DNA of 64,000 bases from Marinobacter denitrificans. Its GTDB lineage: Bacteria > Pseudomonadota > Gammaproteobacteria > Pseudomonadales > Oleiphilaceae. Made by a program: the position numbers and the translations under genes. The stretch is from NCBI RefSeq assembly GCF_008795955.1, contig NZ_VMHN01000001.1, positions 1,240,001 to 1,304,000 of the forward strand. The letters are read 5' to 3'. A model generated the notes under the pieces. That model was not told the origin of the DNA. It worked only from the letters and a program-made list of their open reading frames with translations, and did no database searches. Of this stretch, positions 27,982-38,149 are shown piece by piece (position 1 is the first letter of the stretch; the number at the start of each line of letters is the position of its first letter).

Positions 27982-29252
27982 TACCAGCCGCGACGTCCGA
28001 GTCGCTTCAGTTGGGCGTCAAGCTTGTTCAGTGCCTGTTCCGGCTCAGCCTTGCCCGCAAGCACTTCGTGGGTGGCGTTGAAAAAGGCATTGCTGACCCG
28101 GCCATACTGATCGCCGGTAGCTGAAGAGGGCCGGGGAACACCATTCTTGAAGGTTTCGAACAGCTCGCCAAAGAACGGAACCGCTGAAAGCACTTCCTCG
28201 TCCTGGTACAGGTCCGGGATGGTCGGGTTATAACTGCCCTGAATGGCGCGACGCTTTTGCTCTTCATAGCTGGTCAGAAAGTTCACGAGATCGGCGGCTT
28301 CGTCCACATTGTCCGAGTACTTTGACACCGCCAGCTGCCAGCCGCCCAGCGTACCGGCGTGCTGACCGTCATCACCACCGCGAGGCAAAGCGACGACGCC
28401 CACCTTGCCCTTGACCGGACTGTCCTCGCTCTGGGCAAGACTCCAGGCGTAGGGCCAGTTGCGCATATACAGTGCATTGCCGGACTGGAACACACCCCTC
28501 GCCTCTTCCTCGGTGTAGTTCAACACACTGCGCGGGGAGATGCCCCCTATCCAGGTGCTGGCCAGGGCAAGCGCCTCGGCGGCCCGATCGTTGTTGATGG
28601 TCACCTCACCTTCCGAGTTAACAATAGTGCCACCGTTGAAGCTGCTGACCCATTCCAACGCGTTACAGGTCAGACCCTCGTAGGCACGGCCCTGCCAGAC
28701 ATAGCCCCAGAAGCGGTCATTACCCGCCTCGCGCTCTTTGTCCATCACAGTTTTGGCGGTAGACGTCAGCTGCTGCCAGGTATCCGGCGCCTCCAGGCCG
28801 TACTTCTCTAACAAGTCCTTGCGGTAATACAGGACCCCGGCGTCGGTAAACCAGGGCATGGCAACCAGGCTGCCATCCACCGTGTTGTTTTTTACAAGCG
28901 CCTCGAAGTGATTGTCTTCCGCGCCCCCGGTGTACCCCGACAGATCCACCAGATGGCTGGCCAACATACCGGGCCAGACCACATCGATCTGGAACACATC
29001 CACGTCACCCGAGCGGGCGGCAAACAGCTGCTGATAAAGCGAGAGGCGTTCGGTGGCCGAATTCGGGGTAGAGACCACCTTGACCTCATGACCGGTTTTC
29101 TCCGACCAGGCCCGGGTGCCTTCTTCACAAATCTGCTTCTCTGCTCCGACGGCACCGCAGGAAATAGTGATGGTTTTGGCCTGCAGCCCCCCGGCCAGCA
29201 GGCTGACGGCGAGGCCGCCTAGAATCCATTGAAATCCACGGGATCTGAACAT
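27981..29252 (-). CDS. Sugar ABC transporter substrate-binding protein
   Basis: A 423-residue periplasmic binding protein of the MalE/AglE cluster. The signal peptide (about 1-25, ending GGLQA) is cleaved before KTITISC. Motifs FQIDVVWPGMLASHLVDL, PWFTDAGVLYYRKDLL and GGWQLAVSKYSDN are those of family-1 binding proteins. It captures the disaccharide and delivers it to the permeases. An 18-nt leader identical to that of the porin gene precedes it. Confidence 0.92.
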   Translation of the reverse strand: MFRSRGFQWILGGLAVSLLAGGLQAKTITISCGAVGAEKQICEEGTRAWSEKTGHEVKVVSTPNSATERLSLYQQLFAARSGDVDVFQIDVVWPGMLASHLVDLSGYTGGAEDNHFEALVKNNTVDGSLVAMPWFTDAGVLYYRKDLLEKYGLEAPDTWQQLTSTAKTVMDKEREAGNDRFWGYVWQGRAYEGLTCNALEWVSSFNGGTIVNSEGEVTINNDRAAEALALASTWIGGISPRSVLNYTEEEARGVFQSGNALYMRNWPYAWSLAQSEDSPVKGKVGVVALPRGGDDGQHAGTLGGWQLAVSKYSDNVDEAADLVNFLTSYEEQKRRAIQGSYNPTIPDLYQDEEVLSAVPFFGELFETFKNGVPRPSSATGDQYGRVSNAFFNATHEVLAGKAEPEQALNKLDAQLKRLGRRGW

Positions 29253-29259
29253 GGTGCTT

Positions 29260-29277
29260 ACCTCATCTTGTTGTTGT
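29260..29277 (-). promoter_or_regulatory. Repeated leader with Crc/Hfq-type CA motif (binding-protein gene)
   Basis: On the minus strand ACAACAACAAGATGAGGT sits just before the binding-protein ATG. It contains AACAACAA, which fits the AAnAAnAA target of Hfq/Crc catabolite repression in pseudomonads, next to a Shine-Dalgarno-like GAGG. The same 18 nt precede the porin gene. Confidence 0.45.
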
Positions 29278-29282
29278 GAGTA

Positions 29283-30758
<1,476 letters not shown>

Positions 30759-30767
30759 TTATGCGAC

Positions 30768-30790
30768 AAAAAAATCCTGTTTTCACAGGA
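30768..30790 (-). terminator. Candidate intrinsic terminator downstream of the GST gene
   Basis: On the minus strand TCCTGT-GAAA-ACAGGA is followed by seven T residues. It lies about 225 bp beyond the GST stop and upstream of the sugar-operon operator, so it would separate the two units. The stem is only 6 bp. Confidence 0.45.
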
Positions 30791-30887
30791 ATTGCCATAA
30801 CGTCAATGAATCAGAGGGCTCTCGTACGGCCCAAGCTATCGTTGTTTCTCAATCATATTTGCCGGCTGCAATTTGAATGCACACGAA

Positions 30888-30970
30888 CTTAAATGATTAA
30901 GTAACGACCAAGATAATTTCGATAGATAGGTTCTGCAACCTTGAGGAGAACTTAATTTTAACTTAATTTT
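30888..30970. repeat. AT-rich CTTAA repeats upstream of the sugar operon
   Basis: CTTAAATGATTAAG (30888-30901) is a palindrome except for its centre. AACTTAATTTT occurs twice in tandem (30949-30959 and 30960-30970). Together with the palindrome at 30745 these make four CTTAA half-sites within 230 bp. The gap 30687-31014 holds no gene. Confidence 0.4.
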
Positions 30971-31014
30971 TCAGGGTAGAAAGCAGGCCAGGCGGGGCCC
31001 GGCCTGCCAGAATG

Positions 31015-31587
31015 TTACGATTTTCTCGGGTCTGTGGTGCCTACCAGTTCATCGTTGCGATAGTGATCCCGGAAACTGAGAAGGCTTTCCACACCGGTAA
31101 AATCGACCAGGTCCCTGAAATCAACCCAATCCACCAGACTGTAGAGGCAGATGGCCGGGTAGTTCCACTGGCTGAACTGGCCCTCATCGACCATGGCCGC
31201 AAGGGTTCGCATCGTCATCATGATGCGCTCCCGCTGGAGGTTGAAGAACATCAGGTTCTCACTGGTGTCGATACCCGAGCGGGACGCCAGCAGCAGGATA
31301 ACGGCGGAGTCGTTGGCCGCATCAATCAGCGTCAGCTGGTTTTCCTGATCCCAGGTCAACGGGGCGAGTCCCTGTTTCTCACTGATATAACGGGCAATTA
31401 TCCGGGAGTCGTAGACCTCCTGGCTGCCGTCAACAAGCATGGGGATTTTAAGCGCCGGATTGTTGCGCCGGAGCTCGTCCCTGCCCTCGCCATAGATGTC
31501 GAGGTTCACAAACTCGTAGTCACTGCTGCCCAGCAACAGGCGGATACGCCGCACATAGGGGGATGTGGTAGAGCCAATCAGTTTCAT
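31015..31587 (-). CDS. Glutathione S-transferase family protein
   Basis: A 190-residue soluble protein. The N-terminal thioredoxin-like domain has STTSPYVRRIRLLL, KIPMLVDG with the cis-Pro, and YDSRIIARYI for glutathione binding. The C-terminal helical domain is about 100 residues. Substrate is unknown. It starts 23 bp after the alanine dehydrogenase stop on the same strand, so they may be co-transcribed. Confidence 0.8.
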   Translation of the reverse strand: MKLIGSTTSPYVRRIRLLLGSSDYEFVNLDIYGEGRDELRRNNPALKIPMLVDGSQEVYDSRIIARYISEKQGLAPLTWDQENQLTLIDAANDSAVILLLASRSGIDTSENLMFFNLQRERIMMTMRTLAAMVDEGQFSQWNYPAICLYSLVDWVDFRDLVDFTGVESLLSFRDHYRNDELVGTTDPRKS

Positions 31588-31610
31588 GGAATCTCCTGGT
31601 GTGGATGGGG

Positions 31611-32729
31611 TTACTGGCCGAGCAAAGACTCGGGGGAAGCAAACTCGTAACCGGTGGACTCTGCCACCTCGCGAAAAGTCACCTTCCCCTGGTAGACATT
31701 GAGGCCATTACGCAAGTGATGGTCGTCTTTCATCGCCTGCTCGGCGCCCTTGTTTGCCAGGGCGGCAATGAACGGCAGTGTTACATTATTGAGCGCCAGG
31801 GTAGAAGTCCTGGCAACGGCACCCGGCATATTGGCGACGCAGTAGTGCACAACGCCATCCACCACGTAGGTAGGGGCATCATGGGTGGTGGCTTTGGAGG
31901 TTTCGGTACAACCGCCCTGATCAATAGCCACATCCACGATGACACTCCCTTCCGGCATTCTGCTGACCATATCACGGGTGACCAGCTTGGGCGCGGATGC
32001 ACCCGGAATCAACACCCCGCCGATAACCAGGTCCGATTCGGTCACTGCCTCATCCAGAGTGGCCGCGGTGGAGAAAAGCGTGCTGATACGGTTACCGTAC
32101 AGATGGTCGAGATTTCTCAGCACATCCATATTCCTGTCCAGAACAGTGACTTGTGCGCCCAACCCGATGGCCATGGCCACGGCATTCTGCCCCACCACCC
32201 CGCCGCCAATCACCGTTACCCGCGCCGGGCTGACGCCGGGCACACCGCCAAGCAACACGCCACGCCCTCCCAGGGACTTCTCGAGACAGTGGGCGCCGGC
32301 CTGAATCGACATTCGCCCTGCCACCTCCGACATGGGCGCCAGCAACGGCAACCGACCGTGGCTGTCAGTCACGGTTTCGTAGGCAATGCAGGTAGCACCG
32401 GATTTTATCAGGTCGTCCGTCTGTGCCTGGTCCGGTGCCAGATGAAGATAGGTGAACAGGATGTGCTCCGGCGTCAACAACGCGCGCTCATTGGCCTGGG
32501 GTTCCTTCACCTTGACGATCATCTCTGCGGCGGCATATATCGCGGGTCCATCCTCAAGAATCTCCGCGCCGGCCTTCCGATAATCCTCATCGCTGAATCC
32601 GATGGCCGAGCCGGCATCTGCCTGGACATAGACGCTATGCCCGTGACCACAAAGTTCGTGCACGGCTGCGGGAGTCATTCCTACCCGGTACTCATGATTC
32701 TTGATTTCCTTCGGTACGCCGATCTTCAT
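31611..32729 (-). CDS. ald: Alanine dehydrogenase
   Basis: A 372-residue NAD-dependent enzyme that interconverts alanine and pyruvate plus ammonia. The N-terminus [20 protein letters not shown] carries the family signature with the substrate-binding Arg and, later, the catalytic Lys and His (VKVKEPQ, FTYLHLA). The nucleotide-binding glycine motif is [11 protein letters not shown]. The ATG at 32729 is chosen because the longer frame from 32768 adds 13 unrelated residues, and the length then equals the usual 371. Confidence 0.93.
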   Translation of the reverse strand: MKIGVPKEIKNHEYRVGMTPAAVHELCGHGHSVYVQADAGSAIGFSDEDYRKAGAEILEDGPAIYAAAEMIVKVKEPQANERALLTPEHILFTYLHLAPDQAQTDDLIKSGATCIAYETVTDSHGRLPLLAPMSEVAGRMSIQAGAHCLEKSLGGRGVLLGGVPGVSPARVTVIGGGVVGQNAVAMAIGLGAQVTVLDRNMDVLRNLDHLYGNRISTLFSTAATLDEAVTESDLVIGGVLIPGASAPKLVTRDMVSRMPEGSVIVDVAIDQGGCTETSKATTHDAPTYVVDGVVHYCVANMPGAVARTSTLALNNVTLPFIAALANKGAEQAMKDDHHLRNGLNVYQGKVTFREVAESTGYEFASPESLLGQ

Positions 32730-32888
32730 TCGTTGCCCCTTGAATCCATCCGGTAAACAATGTGTCATCCGTTAGAGTGTAGTAAAAAGGTGTCACACCG
32801 GCAGTAGCAATTGAATGCATCGGTTCAGTGGATCCCGGCGTAAAACCCAGGACCCATCAGACAATCGACCCAAATGGAGCAGGAACGA

Positions 32889-33722
32889 ATGAACATTCCC
32901 AAACGTGCGCTAACTGCCGCTGCCTTTTCCAGGCCCGCGGCACTTTCACTGGCCGCAGCCATTACCCTGGCAAGCGCGCAGGTAGCAGCAGAAATGCAGA
33001 CAGAAACCGTGGAATATGAAGTTAACGGCGAGACCTTCACCGGCTACATGGCTTACGACGACGAAGCCGATGGCAAACGCCCCGGCGTTCTTGTAGTTCA
33101 TGAATGGTGGGGACATAACGAATTTGCCCGTTCGCAGGCAGAAAAGCTTGCTGCAGCAGGCTACACAGCATTCGCCCTGGACATGTACGGTTCCGGCAAG
33201 CTGGCGGAACATCCTGAGGATGCCCAGCAATTCATGAAGGAAGCCACCAAAGACATTGATCAGGTCAAGGCCCGCTTTATGGCGGCCAAGGAGTTGCTGC
33301 AACAGCACGACACTGTGGACAGCAACAAGATTGCGGCGCAGGGCTACTGTTTCGGCGGTGCCGTGGTGCTGAACATGGCCCGCCTGGGTGTAGATCTGGA
33401 CGCCGTGGTGAGCTACCACGGCGCACTGGGAAGCCCCATCAAGGCTGAAGCTGGCAAGGTCCAGCCCCGGATCCACGTCTACACCGGCGGCGCAGACCAG
33501 ATGGTGCCCTCAGACCAGGTCTCTGCCCTGGTGAAAGAAATGCAGGATGCCGAAGCCGACCTGACTCTGGTCAGTTTTCCCGGTGTTCTGCACTCCTTCA
33601 CCAACCCTGGTGCGGACCAGGTGGCCAAGGAATTCGACATGCCCATTGGCTACGATGAGAAGGCCGCAACACGTTCCTGGGACGGGACCATGCGACTGTA
33701 CGACGAGGTCTTCAAGGACTGA
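32889..33722 (+). CDS. Exported dienelactone hydrolase family protein
   Basis: A 277-residue alpha/beta hydrolase with a signal peptide of about 36 residues ending QVAAE. The nucleophile Cys lies in GYCFGGAV, with the Asp in TGGADQMVP and the His in VLHSFTNPGA, matching the Cys-Asp-His triad of dienelactone hydrolases. The substrate is unknown. AGGA at 32881-32884 favours the ATG at 32889 over 32874. Confidence 0.82.
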   Translation: MNIPKRALTAAAFSRPAALSLAAAITLASAQVAAEMQTETVEYEVNGETFTGYMAYDDEADGKRPGVLVVHEWWGHNEFARSQAEKLAAAGYTAFALDMYGSGKLAEHPEDAQQFMKEATKDIDQVKARFMAAKELLQQHDTVDSNKIAAQGYCFGGAVVLNMARLGVDLDAVVSYHGALGSPIKAEAGKVQPRIHVYTGGADQMVPSDQVSALVKEMQDAEADLTLVSFPGVLHSFTNPGADQVAKEFDMPIGYDEKAATRSWDGTMRLYDEVFKD

Positions 33723-33726
33723 CGCT

Positions 33727-34422
33727 TCAAAGGGCACCTTCTATGGTGCCCTTCACTTCCTCCCTCACCTCGTCTGCCTCACGACCGGCGGTAGCCACCG
33801 GCGGGTGAATAACGATATCGATCACACCCGGCAAAAACGCTGCCGTTCCCTTCGGAAGGCGGTCGTGGGATCCCCGAATCGTCACGGGCAGAATGGGCAG
33901 CTTGCCATCACGGGCAATCACAAACCCGCCTTTCTTGAAGGGCAGCAATTTGCCGTCCCAGGACCGGGTTCCTTCGGGGAATATCAGAATACTGGTGCCC
34001 TCAGGCAATTGCGCCACACCCCGCTTGATGCTTTCCAGTGCGTCACTGCCTTTGGAGCGGTCAATAAACAGGTTACGTGAGGTTTCCAGGGCCAGGCCAA
34101 ACAGCGGCACTTTTCTCAGCTCTTTCTTGATTACCCAGCGGTACTGCAGTCCCAGTGCCAGAACCAGGGCCGGGGGATCAAAGTAGGAAGCATGATTGCT
34201 GAGGATAACGTAGCGCTCGGTCGGGTCGATATTTTCGCGTCCGGAAACACGTAGCGGAATACCCGTCAGTTTAAGGATGCACCAGGCATAGACCTGAGTG
34301 CCGAAAAAGGCGGCATTGCCACTTCGGCCTGCCAGGGCGGCAATTACGATGGGCAGGAAAAGAATCAGCGTGAGCAGCGCGGCCCAGAACAGTATCCAGA
34401 CTGCTTTCAGGATTTTCAGCAT
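33727..34422 (-). CDS. 1-acyl-sn-glycerol-3-phosphate acyltransferase family protein
   Basis: A 231-residue membrane-associated PlsC-type acyltransferase. An N-terminal hydrophobic segment (about 8-30) is followed by the catalytic NHASYFDPP (HX4D, about 77-85), FIDRSKGSD and the substrate-binding FPEGTRS. Members transfer acyl chains to lysophosphatidic acid or other lysolipids. It converges on the dienelactone hydrolase gene with a 4-bp gap. Confidence 0.85.
   Translation of the reverse strand: MLKILKAVWILFWAALLTLILFLPIVIAALAGRSGNAAFFGTQVYAWCILKLTGIPLRVSGRENIDPTERYVILSNHASYFDPPALVLALGLQYRWVIKKELRKVPLFGLALETSRNLFIDRSKGSDALESIKRGVAQLPEGTSILIFPEGTRSWDGKLLPFKKGGFVIARDGKLPILPVTIRGSHDRLPKGTAAFLPGVIDIVIHPPVATAGREADEVREEVKGTIEGAL
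33730..33753. terminator. Bidirectional hairpin at convergent gene ends
   Basis: AAGGGCACC-TTCTAT-GGTGCCCTT is a perfect 9-bp stem. It covers the last codons of the acyltransferase gene and lies 8 bp past the hydrolase stop. No T-run follows on either strand, so termination is only likely. Confidence 0.45.
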
Positions 34423-34511
34423 ACGGGCCCCTGGGCAATATAACGACTCTGCTATCGCAAGCGGCAGGGGATAAAAGATGTCATATCCGGGCCAGAATCA
34501 CAAAACCCGGG

Positions 34512-34540
34512 CACAAAAAAAGGCAGCCGAAGCTGCCTTT
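34512..34540 (-). terminator. Intrinsic terminator of the cold-shock gene
   Basis: On the minus strand GGCAGC-TTCG-GCTGCC is flanked by AAA and followed by seven T residues. It is a compact stem with a stable UUCG loop, 20 bp beyond the stop codon. Confidence 0.85.
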
Positions 34541-34560
34541 CTGGCGGTAACAACTATCGT

Positions 34561-34767
34561 TTAGATAGCAGTTACGTTTTCCGCCTGAGGACCTTTCTGG
34601 CCCTGAGTAACGGTGAACTCAACCTGCTGGCCTTCTGCCAGGGTCTTGAAACCGCTGCCCTGAATTGCGCTGTAGTGAACGAATACGTCCGGGCCGCCTT
34701 CACGAGTGATAAAGCCAAAGCCTTTAGCTTCGTTGAAGAACTTAACAGTGCCGGTAGTAGTAGACAT
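34561..34767 (-). CDS. Cold-shock domain protein
   Basis: A 68-residue single cold-shock domain, the usual CspA size. RNP1 is KGFGFITR and RNP2 is VFVHYSAI. Such proteins bind single-stranded nucleic acid and melt RNA structure. It is monocistronic: its own terminator lies downstream, and a long untranslated stretch upstream fits the long leaders of csp mRNAs. Whether it is cold-induced cannot be told. Confidence 0.93.
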   Translation of the reverse strand: MSTTTGTVKFFNEAKGFGFITREGGPDVFVHYSAIQGSGFKTLAEGQQVEFTVTQGQKGPQAENVTAI

Positions 34768-35008
34768 ACTTAAACATTCCTGAAATCAATCATTTTATCT
34801 TGCTGCCAGGCCATCGACATGATGCCCGATCAGCGTTTACGGAAATACAGAACTCGCGGAATCAAAAACAGGACGGTCACTACTAACTGCGGAGATACGT
34901 TCTATTCATGAAAGCTTTGCTGAATCTTTCCTACGAAAATAACTTTACTCTTTGTTACCGGGATTGCCAAGCCTATTTTCAATTTATTGCATAAGTACTG
35001 GTACCCAT

Positions 35009-35389
35009 TCATCCGCGGACCAGACCAAAGGTATAAATTCCCAATGCGGTCATAAGGATAGAGCCAACCACGTGGGCCAGTATACCGGCCAGGGCCATGC
35101 TCCACTTGCCTTCCTGGATGGCAGAAAACATTTCCAGGGAGAAAGTGGAGAAGGTAGTAAGTGCGCCACAAAGGCCGGTGATGGCGAACAGTCGCCACTC
35201 GGGCGCAAGGGAACTGCCGTGCACGAAATAGCCGATCAGCAGGCCGACAAGCCAGCCGCCGGAGAGGTTCGCAACGAGGGTGCCGTAGGGGATGGCGTGG
35301 TAGCTGCTGTTGAGCCACAGGCCCAGGGCCCATCTCAGGTTAGCGCCTATTACGGCTCCGGCGCTGACGGCCAGAATTGATAGCCACAT
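35009..35389 (-). CDS. crcB: Fluoride ion channel CrcB
   Basis: A 126-residue inner-membrane protein with four hydrophobic helices, made as a dual-topology dimer that exports fluoride. Family motifs are GANLRWAL near the start, PYGTLVANLSGGWLVG, and GLCGALTTFSTFSLE. Length is typical. I looked for a fluoride riboswitch in the 118 bp upstream and saw none. Confidence 0.92.
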   Translation of the reverse strand: MWLSILAVSAGAVIGANLRWALGLWLNSSYHAIPYGTLVANLSGGWLVGLLIGYFVHGSSLAPEWRLFAITGLCGALTTFSTFSLEMFSAIQEGKWSMALAGILAHVVGSILMTALGIYTFGLVRG

Positions 35390-35428
35390 TCTGCGGTTCC
35401 ATACTTCTTGCTTGGGAGTCTGGCCGGA

Positions 35429-35446
35429 CGTCGGAGGCCTCCGACG
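35429..35446. repeat. 18-bp perfect GC-rich palindrome
   Basis: CGTCGGAGGCCTCCGACG is perfectly self-complementary. It lies between the crcB start and the LysR stop, both on the minus strand. It may be a terminator-like hairpin for the LysR gene, a regulator site for crcB or an extragenic palindrome. No T-run follows. Confidence 0.4.
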
Positions 35447-35507
35447 CCCAGCCGCGTTATGCTGAGTATGCCGTCAAACAGCCTACAAGTTAAGCAATCG
35501 CTCCACG

Positions 35508-36434
35508 TTAAGCTATTGTTCCACTGAGGCCCCAGACTCCTGCCAGAGCCTCCAACGCCTCGGCAATCAGTGGTTCATCCTGCCGATCGCGATGCCAGAT
35601 GAAACTCAGGGCACAGGGCAACTGGATGCCTTCCACGACCACCAGACCCCTTTCCTGGCGCTCGGCCATGGCCAGGGCGTCCCTGGCGAGGCTGAGGCCG
35701 ACTCCGGCCCGTACCAGGTCCAGCATGCAGGCTTCCTGGTCCACCTGGGCGACGCCGTAGGGCACTAGCCCCAGCGGTTCCAGGGTGCCCTTGAGTAACC
35801 GGTGATGAACAGAGTTCTCGGGGGTCACGATCCAGGGCATGGCTGCAAGGTCCGGCCACTCGCTCGAAAGAATTCGCGGGCCCCAGCCCGCCGGAGCAAT
35901 CACGTAATAGTGAAACCGTGTCAGTTCCCGGTGAGCAACTTCGGGCGCCAGCGCGCCCGGGCCGACACCGGGCGGCGCGAGGAAAAAACCGACATCCAGG
36001 CGGCCATCCCGAACCTGCTCCAGCACGCTGCCGCTCATTCCCTGCCTCAGCTCTGTTTCCAGCATGGGTGCGCGCTCCACCAACCGATGCAGGAACGCCC
36101 CCAGACGAATGAACTCGGGGTCAACGATGGTGCCCAGCCTGAGTCGACCCCGCAGGGTGCTGTGTAGTGCCCGGGCGCTCTGGTCGAATGCCGACATGGT
36201 GGCCAGCGCTTTCTCGGCGAAAGGCAACAGCGCCTGGCCGTCCGGTGTGAGAACCAGCCCCTGGGGCTTGCGCAGGAACAGTTTCAGGTCCAGTTCATCC
36301 TGTAGTTGCTTGAGCTTCAGGCTCACCGCCGGCTGTGTCAGGTGAAGGCGGGCTGCTGCGCGGGACACACTGCCTTCACGAGCAACCATAACGAAGGCCC
36401 GCAGGCTCTGAAGGGAATGCATAGGAAGCCCCAT
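35508..36434 (-). CDS. LysR-family transcriptional regulator
   Basis: A 308-residue regulator. The N-terminal winged helix has SLQSLRAFVMVAREGSVSRA and LTQPAVSLKLKQLQDEL, followed by the LysR effector domain. It is divergent from mmsA with a 175-bp AT-rich intergenic region, so it probably controls the mmsA-oxidoreductase pair. ATG at 36422 (MHSLQSL) is an alternative start. Confidence 0.88.
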   Translation of the reverse strand: MGLPMHSLQSLRAFVMVAREGSVSRAAARLHLTQPAVSLKLKQLQDELDLKLFLRKPQGLVLTPDGQALLPFAEKALATMSAFDQSARALHSTLRGRLRLGTIVDPEFIRLGAFLHRLVERAPMLETELRQGMSGSVLEQVRDGRLDVGFFLAPPGVGPGALAPEVAHRELTRFHYYVIAPAGWGPRILSSEWPDLAAMPWIVTPENSVHHRLLKGTLEPLGLVPYGVAQVDQEACMLDLVRAGVGLSLARDALAMAERQERGLVVVEGIQLPCALSFIWHRDRQDEPLIAEALEALAGVWGLSGTIA

Positions 36435-36609
36435 TCGCCCAAAAGTGATATAAGAATACTTTATATTGTGTTTTTAAAAAGCTCAATTGCTTTAGCCTCT
36501 GGTCCACTCTAGGCTTATGGTTAAAATTCCACCAATATTAGCAAAAAGCCGGACGAGTACCATCTAGTGCTACGTCCCAAGGCTTCACGCGGAAACACAG
36601 AGGCTAACC

Positions 36610-38121
36610 ATGACTAGCGCAACCATCCAGCATTATATCAATGGCCAAATATCGTCGGGCGTTTCGGGCCAGTCTCAGGACGTGTCCAATCCGGCCACCG
36701 GCAAAGTGACTGGACAGGTGGCCCTGGCCAGTCGTACGGATGTTGATGCCGCCGTGGCCGCGGCCGATGCGGCCTTTCCCGCGTGGGCAGATACTCCACC
36801 CATCCGCCGCGCCCGCGTGATGTTCAAGTTCCTGGAATTGCTCAACCAGCACAAGGACGACCTGGCCCGCGCCATCACCGCCGAGCACGGCAAGGTCTTT
36901 ACCGATGCCCAGGGCGAAGTGGCCCGCGGCATCGACATCGTGGAATTCGCCTGTGGCATTCCGCAGTTACTGAAAGGCGATTACACCGAGCAGGTGAGCA
37001 CCGGCATCGACAACTGGACCATGCGCCAGCCCCTGGGTGTGGTGGCCGGTGTAACACCGTTCAACTTCCCGGTCATGGTCCCCATGTGGATGTTCCCGGT
37101 CGCCATCGCGGCGGGCAACACGTTTGTGCTCAAACCGAGCCCACTGGACCCAAGCGCCTCACTGATGATTGCCGACCTGCTCCGCCAGGCGGGCCTGCCT
37201 GACGGCGTGTTCAACGTGGTCCAGGGCGACAAGGAAGCTGTGGAAGCATTGATTGAGCACCCCGATGTGCAGGCACTGAGCTTTGTCGGCTCCACCCCGA
37301 TCGCCAACCTGCTTTACGAGAAAGGCGCCAAACACGGCAAGCGCATCCAGGCCCTGGGTGGCGCCAAGAACCATATGGTGGTGATGCCTGACGCCGATCT
37401 GGACAAGGCGGTGGACGCCCTGATCGGCGCTGCCTACGGCAGTGCCGGTGAGCGCTGCATGGCCATCAGCGTGGCGGTACTGGTTGGCGATGTAGCCGAC
37501 AGGATCATGCCGCAGTTGGCTGAACGAGCCCGTACGCTGAAAGTGAAAAACGGTGAGCAGCTCGACGCCGAGATGGGCCCCATCGTCACGGCCGCGGCAC
37601 ATCAGCGCATTACCGGCTACATTGACAAGGGTGTGGCCGAGGGTGCTGAACTGGTGGTTGATGGCCGTGAGTTTGACGCCTCCGGCACCGGCGAAGGCTG
37701 TGAAGGCGGTTTCTGGATGGGCGGCTCGCTGTTCGATCACGTAACCCCGGAGATGACCATTTACCGGGAAGAAATTTTTGGTCCGGTACTGGCCTGTGTG
37801 CGGGTTCCGGATATCGCCACCGCCATCCGGCTGATCAACGACCACGAATTCGGCAACGGCGTCAGCTGCTTCACCGAAAGCGGCACCGTGGCGCGGGAAT
37901 TCGGCCGTCGTATCCAGGTGGGCATGGTGGGCATTAACGTTCCAATTCCGGTGCCCATGGCTTGGCACGGTTTCGGTGGCTGGAAGCGCTCGCTGTTCGG
38001 CGATACCCACGCCTATGGTGAAGAAGGCGTGAAGTTCTACACACGCCAGAAATCCATCATGCAGCGCTGGTCCGACTCTATCGACGCCGGCGCAGAATTT
38101 GTCATGCCGACTGCCAAGTAA
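36610..38121 (+). CDS. mmsA: Methylmalonate-semialdehyde dehydrogenase (CoA-acylating)
   Basis: A 503-residue NAD-dependent aldehyde dehydrogenase. The catalytic Cys lies in [15 protein letters not shown] (about residue 286) and the adjacent region [17 protein letters not shown] is that of MmsA rather than ordinary ALDHs, which have a Glu there. It oxidises methylmalonate or malonate semialdehyde to propionyl- or acetyl-CoA, late in valine or beta-alanine breakdown. Downstream is a GMC oxidoreductase that could feed it an aldehyde. Confidence 0.9.
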   Translation: MTSATIQHYINGQISSGVSGQSQDVSNPATGKVTGQVALASRTDVDAAVAAADAAFPAWADTPPIRRARVMFKFLELLNQHKDDLARAITAEHGKVFTDAQGEVARGIDIVEFACGIPQLLKGDYTEQVSTGIDNWTMRQPLGVVAGVTPFNFPVMVPMWMFPVAIAAGNTFVLKPSPLDPSASLMIADLLRQAGLPDGVFNVVQGDKEAVEALIEHPDVQALSFVGSTPIANLLYEKGAKHGKRIQALGGAKNHMVVMPDADLDKAVDALIGAAYGSAGERCMAISVAVLVGDVADRIMPQLAERARTLKVKNGEQLDAEMGPIVTAAAHQRITGYIDKGVAEGAELVVDGREFDASGTGEGCEGGFWMGGSLFDHVTPEMTIYREEIFGPVLACVRVPDIATAIRLINDHEFGNGVSCFTESGTVAREFGRRIQVGMVGINVPIPVPMAWHGFGGWKRSLFGDTHAYGEEGVKFYTRQKSIMQRWSDSIDAGAEFVMPTAK

Positions 38122-38149
38122 CGGCTGAACCAGCTGCGGGGAAAGCGCC

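Noticed and set aside
35390..35507. Fluoride riboswitch before crcB
   Set aside because: The conserved ATG-rich pseudoknot pattern is not visible.
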